Part shown: piece by piece, positions 11,821 to 22,311 of the stretch
Numbering within the stretch: position 1 is the stretch's first letter
Layout of the letters: each line of letters starts with the position of its first letter
Position numbers and translations under genes: made by a program
Source of the DNA: Lingula anatina
Lineage: Eukaryota > Brachiopoda > Lingulata > Lingulida > Lingulidae
Reading direction: 5' to 3'
Assembly: GCF_001039355.2 (NCBI RefSeq)
Contig: NW_019773737.1
Coordinates: forward strand, 354,746 to 396,905
Length of the DNA stretch: 42,160 nt
Notes under the pieces: model-generated
What the model was told of the DNA's origin: nothing
Database searches by the model: none
Seen by the model: only the letters and a program-made list of their open reading frames with translations

Positions 11821-12097
11821 AAAGATATAGATTAATGCTTGCTGCAGAACAAAGAGTACTTTAACGTGTGGTCGGTTCGATATCCCTAAACAACATCATA
11901 GTTTCATTCCTCTTTCTGAGAAATAAATCAAGCGTTATAAACACGATTCAAAGATATAGATTATAAATAAAGATATAGATTAATGCTTGCTGCAGAACAA
12001 AGAGTACTTTAACGTGTGGTTGGTTCGATATCCCTAAACAACATCATAGTTTCATTCCTCTTTCTGAGAAATAAGCGTTATTAACACGATTCAAAGA
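11821..12097. repeat. Tandem duplication, ~130-bp units
   Basis: Copy 1 is 11821-11954 and copy 2 is 11969-12097. They differ by a few substitutions and a 5-bp indel near aaataa(atcaa)gcg. Neither copy has coding potential. Confidence 0.88.
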
Positions 12098-12994
12098 CGT
12101 TGAATGTTTTCATAGATTATGTAAGCCACACAGGTTTGCGTTGGAATAATGGACATCATGAACGCGATTACATGCGGTCGCCGCGTTCGGCAAGAAAACG
12201 ATAGATTACATCGAAGTGAAATTGCAAAGTGAGGCGTTCGTTCCATAATGTCCTACGCTTAGCTATTCCTTAAAGCGCGAGTCTAAGAAATGATGGGTAT
12301 TTCGATAACTTCAAACTAACAGAGATCTTTTCACGAGTTCAGAGCGACCTCGAAACATTCCATGCCACCAGTATAGAATGCCACACGTGTATTGTTTAGT
12401 AAAAACGTTATCATAGGATTTTTATTTTTTTTGAATTGTATAGATAATGTAAAACATTTAGGAAAAACATAAGGCCTACACGTTTAAATAATTGTGACAG
12501 AATTTGTGTTCAGGTAGGTATAAATTAATTAGCCATCAACTATTTCTGCAAAGAAAAACACCTGAGTGCAATAAATACTTTCGAAACTTGAAATGTACTC
12601 CTTATAGCAAAAGAAAAGATGGCCGCGCATTGTTGATACATACCAATTATTCACCGACCAAATCAAAATTTTTACGTTCTTCAGAAGCGTTGATAAGCAT
12701 TACAAAATATCTGGAGAATGCTTTGGTATTGGCAAGGCGTGGTCTAAGTACAAAGACGCTCGGAAAACATTTTCAAAATGCAATCGTTTCGTAAAGCGTC
12801 TTACGAAGGTGTTATACGTAAGACCATACCGAAGACGTCTTCTTGCCCAAGACCAATGTTTGATTAGGACATTGCCATTAGTGATATTTCTCTCATTTTC
12901 ATTGGCTGCCGTCTGCCAATCCAAAAATGATAGGCAACTCTTGCGGCACTTCATGAGGAATAAAGCAACAAAAAGGTCCGTCCTTAGCTATCAG

Positions 12995-13002
12995 TATATA
13001 AA
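12995..13002 (+). promoter_or_regulatory. Likely TATA box of the somatomedin-B gene
   Basis: TATATAAA lies 44-60 bp upstream of two in-frame ATGs that begin a signal peptide. This would put transcription start near 13025-13030 with a very short leader. It argues against using the longer open frame that begins at 12809. Confidence 0.45.
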
Positions 13003-13045
13003 CCTTACAAAGCACCACTATCTGATGTTCAGGAAATTGGAGCCA

Positions 13046-14213
13046 ATGCACAACATGAAGGTGATCCTAATGATGGCATTATTTGTCCTCGTCAGTCTAG
13101 GGCAGGCGCAGACCGGTGATGCTCAAGCCTTTGGAAACACGAGTCATTTCTCAACTTGGAGTAATGCTGCAACGCCATTTTTCATGAGAAACGTCAGTTT
13201 CGGCGGTAATCAGTCTGTCGATGGGGAACAAGTGACGGCGAAAACGGTGAAGAATGAAGGTTATGGTCTCTCCAGCTTCACAGCAGAAGTGCCCAACTTA
13301 AACCCAAGAGACAGTAGTGCAAGTCAAAACGCTTCTGATTTGGCGGACCATTCCCTCCATCCCGTCGCAATAATGTGGACCAACGATGAAGCCAATTCAA
13401 CAGCAGATCCAACCAGAAGTTTGATTCCATTCAACGTCACAGTGAACAACCCGATCTGCTTCAAAGGAAACGGAAAGTCAATTAACGACGTGGTTCTGGT
13501 CACCTGCTTCTGTGACGATCTGTGTGACGTGTTTGGCGACTGCTGTTGGCCGTACGACAACCACTGCAGGGAGACAAAAGTCACGGGGGTTGAGATAAGC
13601 AGCAATGACACAGAATGCTGGTTACAGGGCACCAGGCAGATATGGGGCGTTGGCAGTAGATATTATTGGGTCGTCTCCTCGTGTCCAAGTCATTGGCATG
13701 ATGAAAATGTCCGCCAAAAATGTGAGTTCATAGGCTGGTCTGACAACATCGATATCATGCTGCCTGTCTCGTCAACGGAGGCAAACGTCACCTTCAAAAA
13801 CATTTTCTGCGCTACCTGTCACAATGTTTTGTCACACAAAGCATGGAAGCCCATGATTGCGTGCGACAACGCACAAGTTGAGACTGATTTCCAAAGCCTT
13901 TGGACCGTTACTGAGATTTTGAAGAAGGTTTTTATGATAGACAGTTGCTTGATATTCTTTGATACGCCAGATTATTATCCCGGACGCCCTTGTATGGGAC
14001 CTGGGGGAAGTCACCATCCCGATGAGGGTTCCGATGATGGGATGTGTCCATACAACGTTGACCCCGAATTAGAAAAACTTTGCATGTTCGGGCCTTTCTC
14101 GTTGACATACTTTGGGGGACTTCGGGGTTACTCGTTTGGTCGGAACATATTCTGCTGGCTTTGTCGTCTGCCCATGGACATTTCCTTAAGAATCCGAGAA
14201 TGTGGTAGTTTCG
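13046..14213 (+). CDS. Somatomedin-B gene exon 1
   Basis: About 389 codons from the signal peptide through the somatomedin-B-like module and Cys-rich region, ending at ttcg|gtgagt in phase 1. Seven Cys occur in the module where eight are usual; the Cys expected early in the module (GRC-type position) reads GKS. Confidence 0.85.
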
Positions 14214-16612
14214 GTGAGTTACTTTAGAGTAAAAAAATCCATATCGTTTGCCGTCTTAGCTATTTCCAGGCGCGTTTTTGATTAATTGTAGCATGGTTGT
14301 CCACTTCTTCGTTTTAACATTTAAAAATGTCCCCGTATGATCGTCATAAAATACTACAACATTGGCCTTTATCGTACTGGTATAGCTGAAAAATGTTCTT
14401 CAAATTAAATCTAAAATAATGAAATTGTTCTTCTCCTTCTTCTTTTTCTACTTATTGTCATTATTAATTTCAACCCATTGCCCAGCTATTTATACTTACC
14501 AACATCCTCACCAACTAAATACCTGCTTTATTATATCAGCCAGAACCGAGAAACATTAGAAGCTTCTTGTTAATGATAGCTGACACAGTTTCTATGGACA
14601 TTTTAAATGTCACCTTTTTATGAAATGGTCAATTCTCATTGTAATGTTAATCATAAACGCATATATTACATTTGCCATAAAGAAATCGTATATGATTTTC
14701 CGTATCGTTTTATGACATCGTAAATGGCTACGGGCTACGGCAAGTATGTTTGCATATTGTGCGGGTGCCGTGTCTTTGTGCTAACTTGAACTTTTGTCGG
14801 TTGAATAAATTTCCTACAGTCTCAGTATAGTTGTCGTACGCCTTCCGTGCGGCTTTTTATTTCTTTGAAGATCGATACGTTGTCGGAATTGATACCTACG
14901 ATTTTAGCATTCACGTGGTCAGAATTATGAAAGGCAGAAAAATAAATTTGTGCAGGAGAACTATACTACAATTTTTAAACATATTTATGCATATTTAACA
15001 TATTCATGCCTCCTTACACCACCGGAGGGAAGGAAAAGTCCAGGTACAAGCAACATCACAACCAACGCAACTCCACCGAACAATGCCCGTGCAGGAACTG
15101 CCTACGAGCTTACGACTTTCGAAATTTGTCAAATCTTTTTAGCTTGACAAAAACCTACAGGCAACAGGGGCCCTTATTCCGTACGATTTCGTACGAATTC
15201 GCACGGCTACCCTCTGCCTCTGCTTAGACGCCATCGCGTTGTATGTGTGCACCGTACGGACATCGCATGGCAAATGTAATCTTGGCTTAAAAACTTAGCC
15301 AAATGCGTAAAATTGAATGGATAATCTTTTTTTTTCAGATGACAGGAGGCGGAGAGTATTTGAACCGTATATTTTTTCCGCATTGATAGACTTTCAAAGG
15401 GAATTGCGTTGCAAGGACAACGAGAATGACGTAAGCATTATAATTTTTTCCTAGCGGGCTTAAAACCTACGTCTCACACCAATTCTGTGTGTGAAATTGA
15501 AATGCCTCCAAGGGCGATCACTAAATAAATTCAGTGTTTAGTTTCCATTTTTTTTCAAAATCGAAACTAGCAACCAGAAACCACACGTATTTCTGCCCGT
15601 GGCATCTGGTCTGGTGTGGGTAAGTTTCTTCGAATCTGAACTGTGCACGTCTTATGGGACTCGGACCACATTGCCCTGTATGGAATAGGATCCTAATGAG
15701 ATTGGTTATTTATTTATTTATCAGTTTATTTATTTGTTTTTGTGGTGTCTAAGAAGGGTGTGCAAGATTTTCATAGGCGCGGTGCATTTCAGTCGAGCGC
15801 CACCGGAGGTCAGAATTGACATTTAAAATAAAATGGCCAAGCCCCGTTTGCCACTGAAACGCAAGCCAGTGATTTAAAGAAGTTGACAGGAAGAGCACTT
15901 TTTTCAGTTCTGTTTACCTTAAATATAGCAAATGATTCTTAAAATTATATATAAATACATAATTTTTGTTTTTAAAATTGTTTGAACTGAAAAGAGCAAT
16001 TATCAGAGTGCATTTAGACACGCTTCTATACGAAAATAGCGCTAGACATTTTACTCCCATTAAATATTTCACATTCTTTTTCAGAACAAATGTAAACGAG
16101 ACGCTGGATGCTCCGAGGGACAAATTTTCTGCTCGCCTCCCATTCAAGATATACGAAATATCCCGTTCCTCCTAACTTTCAAATTCGTTCCAAACCGACA
16201 ATTGACGCACCTTTCCAGATATTCGTATCTTTGCTTGATGTATGAATGGCTTTTTCTTGAGAAAGATATTTCTCTTTTTTCTCCTTACGGCGCTTGGACG
16301 ATTGATAACCTGAGAGGTGAATGCACCCTCCCAAACCACGAGAAGGCTTTCGTCACCAATACTGCAACGCTACGACTGCAAAGAAAAGTTGGACACATCA
16401 GCGACGCCAAACGATTGTTCCAGGATTTAACTGATGAAATCGAGGCTTTTCTTCGCCATTCACACCCTCGAGTAAATAATAGCGATATCAGTTTTGAGGT
16501 GAGCATCTTGAAGAAGAGCACCTCCGTGTCGTTCGATTCTACCGTGTCCCCTGGCAAAGAAAACGCTGCTCAGCCGGCATCTTCCGCCTCGGGATGCCGA
16601 TTTCTTTGGCAG
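13046..16612 (+). CDS. Secreted or membrane protein with somatomedin-B-like domain (3 exons seen, 3' end open)
   Basis: Exons 13046-14213, 15339-15430 and 16085-16612 join in frame (phases 1 and 0). The N-terminus is a signal peptide (KVILMMALFVLVSLGQAQ); ATG 13055 has the better context (A at -3), and 13046 is the in-frame alternative. An N-glycosylation-rich stretch follows, then a somatomedin-B-like module at 13457-13567 (TCFCDDLCDVFGDCC...C) and a long Cys-rich region (CWLQG, CEFIGW, FCATCHN, FCWLCRLP). Somatomedin-B modules mediate extracellular protein binding. In invertebrates such Cys-rich ectodomains can precede seven-helix receptor regions, but no transmembrane exons are visible here, so the receptor assignment is inference only. 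The third exon could instead end at the strong donor gag|gtgagc (16498). Confidence 0.75.
14214..15338 (+). other. Intron 1 of the somatomedin-B gene
   Basis: A GT..AG intron of 1,125 bp. A GC-richer patch at 15005-15230 has overlapping open frames, but the frames disagree and no splice pair fits well. Palindromic gtacg-type words occur near 14836, 15180 and 15250, possibly remains of a mobile element. Confidence 0.5.
15339..15430 (+). CDS. Somatomedin-B gene exon 2
   Basis: The acceptor is tttttcag and the donor is gac|gtaagc. It completes the split Asp codon and encodes DRRRRVFEPYIFSALIDF and LRCKDNEND. Phase 1 in, phase 0 out. Confidence 0.75.
16085..16612 (+). CDS. Somatomedin-B gene exon 3
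   Basis: The acceptor is tctttttcag. It encodes CKRDAGCSEGQIFCSPP, LCLMYEWLFL and a Thr/Arg-rich segment (TNTATLRLQRKV). The frame stays open to 16654. Codon character and GC content fall after cag|gttgta (16612), but gag|gtgagc at 16498 is the stronger donor, so the end is uncertain. No later exon was recognised. Confidence 0.65.
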
Positions 16613-17312
16613 GTTGTAATTATTGTGTTTTTTACACGTACATCTGTCATGTAAAAACAATGATTAAGTTGCTATTCAGAAATACACTTGCACTGCAATC
16701 TGAGAGATAAAATGAGACATTGATTGACAAACGATGGTTTTCCGGCAAAGGGAGAATGGAAGACTATGACTGTTTTGTCCCCATCTCGTGGCAGGCAAAA
16801 AATTCGTCGTGAACATTTTTGTCCCCGACGTACCACAAGTATTGTGGGTCATGTCAAGCGTTCCAATTTTCGGAACATTTTTCAGAATTATGCCTGTGCT
16901 TTTGTCAGAAGAGACTATGCTATGTACATGTACGTATTTGAATAAAATGTCCATATTAATACTCTTTCAATGTTATAATTTCGGTAACAAATTAACAGCT
17001 AGTGCTTAATGACTACACCGGAACACAGGAGTCGCGTGGCAGCAGACATTTATGATGGGATCACATTCATTTTTGCCAAGTATGTGGCAGGCGTTCAATA
17101 TTAATAAATACATCGTATTAATGCTCGTACACATGTATGCCCTGTTCTGCTGCAGTTGTTTTGCAGAATCATGAGCCCTCGTGTTAGGAAGGTTGCCTCT
17201 TCTTTCTGTGTGATGAGATTTAATTCCATGTGTCGATTCCAATGTAGTAAGGCCGTAGAACGCCCCCCCCCTCCCGGGGGCTGTTTACCCCTAGAAGCTC
17301 GTGAAAGACCCC

Positions 17313-17527
17313 ATTCCCATAGATTTTAGATCGATCTATCCCTGTGGGAAGTCTCACTAGATTACTGTCAGCTTAGCCGGCTTAAGCGTCTGTCCCGCCT
17401 ACTAAAAGCTGCAAGGGGGTAATTTACTATGGTGCGCGCTCGGGTGACTGCAATTTAGCCTGAACCCCCGGGGAGTTAGGTCGATCTAAATCTAAATCTC
17501 TGGATCGATCTAAATCTCTGGGAATAC
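17313..17527. mobile_element. Foldback element with gatcgatct-containing inverted ends
   Basis: The ends are inverted: attcccatagattttagatc at 17313 matches the reverse complement of the segment ending gggaatac at 17527. An inner cttaagcgtct...gcctact segment resembles part of the element at 36908-37159, suggesting one diverged family. Confidence 0.55.
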
Positions 17528-17635
17528 ACCCTTAGTGCTACGATTTACTCATTACTGTTGCAGATTTCTTAATGCAGTTATAAATAATTAATGACCAAAC
17601 CTCTGGGGGCTGATCGTTTGCAAAACCGCCTTAGA

Positions 17636-17958
17636 CTACCGCCAGCACGAAAATGCAGTAGTATCGAAGTAGCAAAAAAGCATTAACGCAGTAGTGGTGT
17701 GGAGCATATTTGCAGTAGAAATGCAATATAGCCTACTGCAATTCTACTCCAAAAAGTACATAGGTTTGTACAGAGAGGAGCATTCATGCAGTAGATTAGC
17801 AGCATGATAGAAGCATGTTTCAAATATGCTAATTAACTCCCAAATCGAAGCAGATTTGAAGCATGTTTGCAGTATGATTGCAGTAGTCTACTGTGGTTTG
17901 CAGTATGATTGCAGTAGTCTACTGCGCTGGAGTTTCTACTGCGTTTTCTTGCGGGTAG
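17636..17958. mobile_element. MITE-like element built from GCAGTAG words
   Basis: Inverted termini of about 25 bp (left ctaccgccagcacgaaaatg, then cagtag; right the reverse complement of ctacccgcaagaaaacgcag, then tag) flank ~320 bp rich in gcagta/tactgc on both strands. It includes a 31-bp period direct repeat (17865-17924). No coding capacity. Confidence 0.65.
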
Positions 17959-18359
17959 GTACGCTGACTTTCGATGTTCAAAAACTTTCTACAGCTCATT
18001 AACTACTCACAGACTACTCACTTAAAAAGTTGCTTTGTGAGCGACGTTCTGGCATGCCCTGCCCGGCGCAACTGTCACGGCATTAGGATGAGATAATATT
18101 GGGTACATGTAGCCCGACACGTCCGGTATTGAAGGGTGTCGATTGGTTGATGAATATAATGTCCTTGAATGGGTCTGTGGGTTTGCTTTGTAACAACACC
18201 AAATGTTAATTGTTTTTAATAATATTAAAGGAATTCAAGCCAGGTATTTGAGCGCATTCTGAAAGCACGAAAAGCATTTTGTTTAGCTTACCCGAGGACA
18301 TACCTGTATCAAACTTTTAAAATATAAATGGACAGTTAAATGTCCTTAATCAATATAGC

Positions 18360-18399
<40 letters not shown>

Positions 18400-18403
18400 T
18401 TTT
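18360..18403. repeat. A(n)-(TA)n-T(n) self-complementary tract
   Basis: About nine A, a TA run and about twelve T, together a perfect potential hairpin. Confidence 0.9.
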
Positions 18404-18539
18404 CATACGGGTTTTCATACTGGACTTCTTTCAGACTAGTTACAGAGTTATGACGAGTGTCAGGAAAGGAAGCATAACGTTTTATTTTTATTACTTTTGT
18501 TATTCTTACTAATTTCATTTTTACCTCATATTTTATTCA

Positions 18540-18627
18540 TTAACACAATATTTCATTTAAACCCCCCATTGGGCTATGTGTAAGATAAGTGTGTGCAATT
18601 AACATGTTTTACCCTCTTTAAATAAAG

Positions 18628-18680
<53 letters not shown>
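18540..18680 (+). mobile_element. 3' tail of a non-LTR retrotransposon with (ATT)n
   Basis: The segment ends tttaaataaagtttatt followed by about 17 ATT units (18629-18680), the form taken by many 5'-truncated invertebrate LINE insertions. The 5' limit is a guess, and no reverse transcriptase remains. Confidence 0.45.
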
Positions 18681-18681
<1 letters not shown>

Positions 18682-18903
18682 ATTTGGTAAGTCGGGGGAA
18701 AGTACAGTTTTTAAATTTGTTAAATTTGAGTTTTTTGTCGCAAAAATACTCACTCCTTTGTGTACTTTTAAATAGTTAATAAATATAAATACTAAACGGA
18801 CTTAACTCGAATAGCTGAGATTAAGCTCGACTCTGACTCTGCCCCCTTCCTAAATAAGAGTATTGTTGGACATCCAATTCGAAGCATACCCTGATAAGAC
18901 GTA

Positions 18904-18942
18904 AGGGGCGGATCTAGATTTTTTAAGAGGGGGGAGCGTTTT
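18904..18942. mobile_element. Possible DNA-transposon terminus
   Basis: aggggcggatctagattttt followed by a G run resembles terminal inverted repeats of invertebrate MITEs. The partner end was not found nearby, so this is a weak call. Confidence 0.25.
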
Positions 18943-19349
18943 TTTAGTTATTGACAGGCCTCGGATTGCGAGGTCGACCTTCACCCCTTGACTTCAGGTT
19001 CGAGGCACGCTCGAGGGCCCCTCAAAAATTGGTATCTTGTAGGGCAAATGGCGCCATTTGGTACCCTTTATAACTATGATTCAGTTAGATTTTTTGGGGC
19101 GTTTTTTATCATAAATCGAGGGGAGTCAGGACATTGCTACCTCCACTACAACCCGCACCTCTTATGTTGCTTGGATTATCATATGATTTTTGTACACGTA
19201 TTACACATACGTCATAAATATTCGAGAACCGCCAACCACTGAGGCTGTGTCTGTAAATACTGCAGTAAAATACGTATCAAATATTATCAAAACCTAAGTG
19301 AAGAACGAGGCTATAGATGCATTGAAAGAAAAGAGAAAACGGAGTCGAG

Positions 19350-19435
19350 ATGAGACTACTGCGACTGAGCGTATTAATGGCTTGCGTGTTAGTTGTTTAT
19401 GTTCTGATTACACAAAGACACAAAGACTTGTCATG
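19350..19435 (+). CDS. Sulfotransferase exon 1 (membrane anchor)
   Basis: The ATG at 19350 starts MRLLRLSVLMACVLVVYVLI, and the exon ends tcatg|gtaag in phase 2. It has no long open frame of its own; it was found by matching phase and topology to exon 2. Confidence 0.82.
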
Positions 19436-20053
19436 GTAAGTAGAGTGTAGTTAAAATGTTTAAAATGGTAACATAAATTTTTAATACAAGCAGGGCAGTC
19501 GTAACGTTGGCTAACTTTTTATTTTCATATAAAGTAAAATTATTAACCAGAGTCACAGAATAGATCTTCTTTCTTGCTATGGATGTAATATTCCTCCCAT
19601 GTGCGTGTACAAAACTAGACAAACACATCAAAATATGGCAAGGAGGACTTCAGCTGTCCTAGTTATGTTTGGTGTGATGAAAATCTATATTAAAACACTG
19701 ACCTACCCCCCCCCCCCCCCCCCCCCCCCGCCTGTAAAGAATATAGGACAGTACCTTATAGGGCAGTCTTATTCAGTGGAGTGTGGTCAGACGAAACCTT
19801 ACATGAAAGATTTTATTGCATTCTTTGGGGATTTGTAAAAACAAATATCTATTTGTACATCATTAATTTATATATTTGAAGATTAATGTTGAAAAATGGC
19901 TTAACGAAAAGAATTGGCAACACTTTGCAAAAAGGCATAGCCACAAAAGTAGAACGCTTTTGCTGGTGGTGGAGACTGGCTGGACCAATACTTTATCTTT
20001 ATCAACAAAAACTCCCAATTGTATCTCACAAGCACACACCCACATTCACACAC

Positions 20054-20092
<39 letters not shown>

Positions 20093-21722
20093 AACACACA
20101 CGCACATACACACACGTTTACGTTGACGGGCATCTATTTTTTTCTATCGGACTAAAAAGGTCAATTTTTTTCAAGATTTCCAACCTTCTTACTTTGTCTG
20201 TGGCGGTCTACAGTAACTTCCTTACTAACCTGGGTGACAATAGATGTCATGAGACCATGGTCGCCTCGAGTGGTTTAGATTATGTCAAAAGGTGTTTGAG
20301 TTCTCCTTACTAACTTTGCTGACAATAGTTGTCCGGAGGCTGGGAGTGGTTTAGATCATATCAAAGCTGACAGTCTTTCAAATCAACTTTCATCAGTTGA
20401 CAAGGCCCACACATACCTGTATATATAGGATGTTTAGTCCAGCATCTAAGATCTATTGGACAAGCTCCACATTCGAACCAGTAGCTTATTTTACTAGCAA
20501 GCACTGGATATATTTGACTATAAGGATTTCTTTCTTTTCAATACAACTCCATACAATTAAGTCCAAACGTACACAAACACAAACACCTACGCAAACACAC
20601 ACGCTCTTAAATCATTTTAGTAGTTGAATAAAAACATTGTTTCATGACTTGACTTACTGTATCACTGTACCCATTGCACTGTACCCATTGCACCCGTGAC
20701 ACTTTATTTGCTAGGGGAGAATATATTCCAATATTACCAATAGTACTTGTTTTTCTAGGGTGTACGGTAAATGGGAGCCTAGACCTTCTAAACGTACCAG
20801 TAACGTTCCCAATTCACCACACGAGCTTGCATACCGTTTCAACCAACTTAAATGGAACGCCGTGCCTAAAACATGGCTAGAAAACATGAGCCGCAGAAAA
20901 CACGACATGATGGCACAATGTCAAAGACTAATAAATGATTCTGGTTCGAAATCAAGACCAACGCCTCCATTTGCCACTGGAATTTACAAGTTAAGGTATG
21001 GATATGTGGATGAAGAAAAGAAGATACTATTCTGTGGTATTCCGAAAGTTGCAATAATGAATTGGCGCTTTGTATTTCTCCGTTTGGCTGGAAAACTTGC
21101 ACCATCAACAACTTTGTTTGAAGTACAAGAGATGTCGAGAAGATTCTACCGCGCCATAACTCACTTTAAAAATCTCGATCGGAAGAAAAAAGAAGTAATT
21201 CTTAGGGACTATCTCAAAGTGGTATTTGTACGACATCCGTTAGTACGACTCTTATCAGCGTACAGAATGCTGGCGGATGGAAATTCAAAGTTCGGCAATC
21301 TTTTCAGATTGCTCCAAACACAAAATGGTGGTACCGTTTCCTTAAAGAGTTTTGTTGGATTTATAATAAAGAGCTATGACCCCAATAAAGGTGTCATTAC
21401 TCGAGAGAAAAGATTGGGAGACGACCATTGGACTGAATATTTCCAGCTTTGCGACCCTTGTTCTGTTCAATATGATATCATTGGCCATTTAGAGGAAGAA
21501 GAAGACGCCTCAAACTTCTTGAAATTAATCGGTGCAAATTTCATATTTCCATCTCTGGAATCCGTGAACGATACTGCTGAACGTCACAGGGTTCACGGTG
21601 ACACCGCACAAAAAATGAAAGAGAGCTACGCTGAGGTGGAGGAAGCAGATCTACGCAGGTTGCTGGAGGTTTTCAGAACGGATGCACAGCTGTTCGGATA
21701 CGATCTGACAAAAATGGATTGA
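19350..21722 (+). CDS. Carbohydrate sulfotransferase (HNK-1 / chondroitin 4-O family), 2 exons, 349 aa
   Basis: Exons 19350-19435 and 20759-21722 join through a split Trp codon (tg|g). The N-terminus is a short cytoplasmic stretch plus a single hydrophobic anchor (VLMACVLVVYVLI), giving a Golgi type II membrane topology. The Sulfotransfer_2 domain shows the 5'-phosphosulfate-binding loop ILFCGIPKVAIMNW (about 21025-21065) and the 3'-phosphate-binding motif VFVRHPLVRLLSAYR (about 21222-21270), then YDIIGHLEEEEDASNFLKL near the C-terminus. The family moves sulfate from PAPS to sugars of glycosaminoglycans or glycoproteins; the acceptor sugar cannot be told from sequence. Length matches the family (about 350). 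The loop has AIMNW where many relatives have G-C-T-N-W. aataaa at 21785 is a good polyadenylation signal. Confidence 0.9.
19706..19729. repeat. Homopolymer of 24 C
   Basis: Twenty-four consecutive C residues. The true length is uncertain because such runs are often misread. Confidence 0.9.
20033..20117. repeat. (CA)n microsatellite
   Basis: A long CA run with interruptions, inside the sulfotransferase intron. Confidence 0.9.
20759..21722 (+). CDS. Sulfotransferase exon 2 (catalytic domain)
   Basis: The acceptor is tttttctag at 20758. It encodes the stem and the whole catalytic domain to TGA 21720-21722. The frame opens at a GTG (20760), which is an internal Val codon and not a start. Confidence 0.92.
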
Positions 21723-21784
21723 TTATAAGGAAATAGCTCTCAAAACATCAATTTTAATTTAGTAAGAATTTATTCTATGAATTA

Positions 21785-21790
21785 AATAAA
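21785..21790 (+). terminator. Polyadenylation signal of the sulfotransferase gene
   Basis: aataaa 63 bp after the stop codon on the coding strand. Confidence 0.6.
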
Positions 21791-22311
21791 ACTTCCAAAC
21801 AGCAACATGCCAGTAGGGGTTCTTAGTACTACACTGAAAATGCGATGATGTGAAAAGAGAAAATTAAAAAAAAAAAAAAAAAAACTGCATAACTTCCAGA
21901 AAAAGAATCAAATCATACTGGTTTTCCGACCCAATCTGCATTTCACAAAAATTTAAAAAAAATGCATAACTTCTCGACACAATTATTCGACCAGGCGCTG
22001 GTTTTAGAACTCGACCTGTGTTTTAGTAATATTGATCATTCCTGAAGGTTTGAAGACGATAGATCAATTGCATATCCCCTGAATGTGTTACGTAAATGAA
22101 TGGAATTTGTTGAAAAAGAGACACAAATACAGCATAACTTTCAGAAAAACGGTCCAATCAAGTTGATTTTCAATTCAATCTGTATTTTTCAAACATCCAT
22201 CAGTTCTGCTTTGTATGTTCGTCGGCTGCAGACTGAGAATTCTGGTGTCGGTACCAAAAAAAAAAAGAAACATTTTTTGTTAATATTATTAAATAAAAGC
22301 AGGTTAAGCCC
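21791..22311. other. AT-rich spacer before the retrotransposon
   Basis: Contains A-runs (about 21866, 21953 and 22256) and two similar segments reading as acaaatacagcataacttt or a variant, but no gene. Confidence 0.5.

Larger units (their letters stand above)
9402..13045. other. Intergenic region between the laccase and the somatomedin-B gene
   Basis: No gene is supported. The longer open frames (9641-9958, 12504-12794) have no recognisable motif, and an overlapping minus-strand frame is Lys-rich only because of a minisatellite. The region contains an inverted-repeat element (11013-11230), a 38-39-bp minisatellite (11587-11690), a ~130-bp tandem duplication (11821-12097) and, at its end, a likely TATA box. 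Confidence 0.6.
16613..19349. other. Intergenic or intronic region rich in foldback elements
   Basis: No gene is supported. Open frames at 16724-17009 overlap in two registers and show no domain. The region contains elements at 17313-17527 and 17636-17958, a self-complementary A/TA/T tract, a non-LTR retrotransposon tail with an (ATT)n run, and a possible DNA-transposon end near 18904. Confidence 0.55.
19436..20758 (+). other. Sulfotransferase intron with poly-C and CA repeats
   Basis: A GT..AG intron of 1.3 kb. It contains a run of 24 C (19706-19729) and a CA-rich tract (20033-20117), which create spurious open frames. Confidence 0.75.

Noticed and set aside
11860-11890. tRNA-like ggttcgatatccc words at 11875 and 12022
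   Set aside because: They resemble a T-loop, but there is no A-box or acceptor stem at the right distance, and the word belongs to a tandem duplication.
12809-13045. N-terminal extension of the somatomedin-B protein
   Set aside because: A TATA box and a clear signal peptide start lie downstream, and the extension has no domain.
16724-17009. Further exon of the somatomedin-B gene
   Set aside because: Two registers are open at once, no seven-helix or other domain is recognisable, and no splice pair matches phase 0 convincingly.
19876-20313. 145-codon frame with His/Thr repeats
   Set aside because: Translation of a CA microsatellite inside the sulfotransferase intron.
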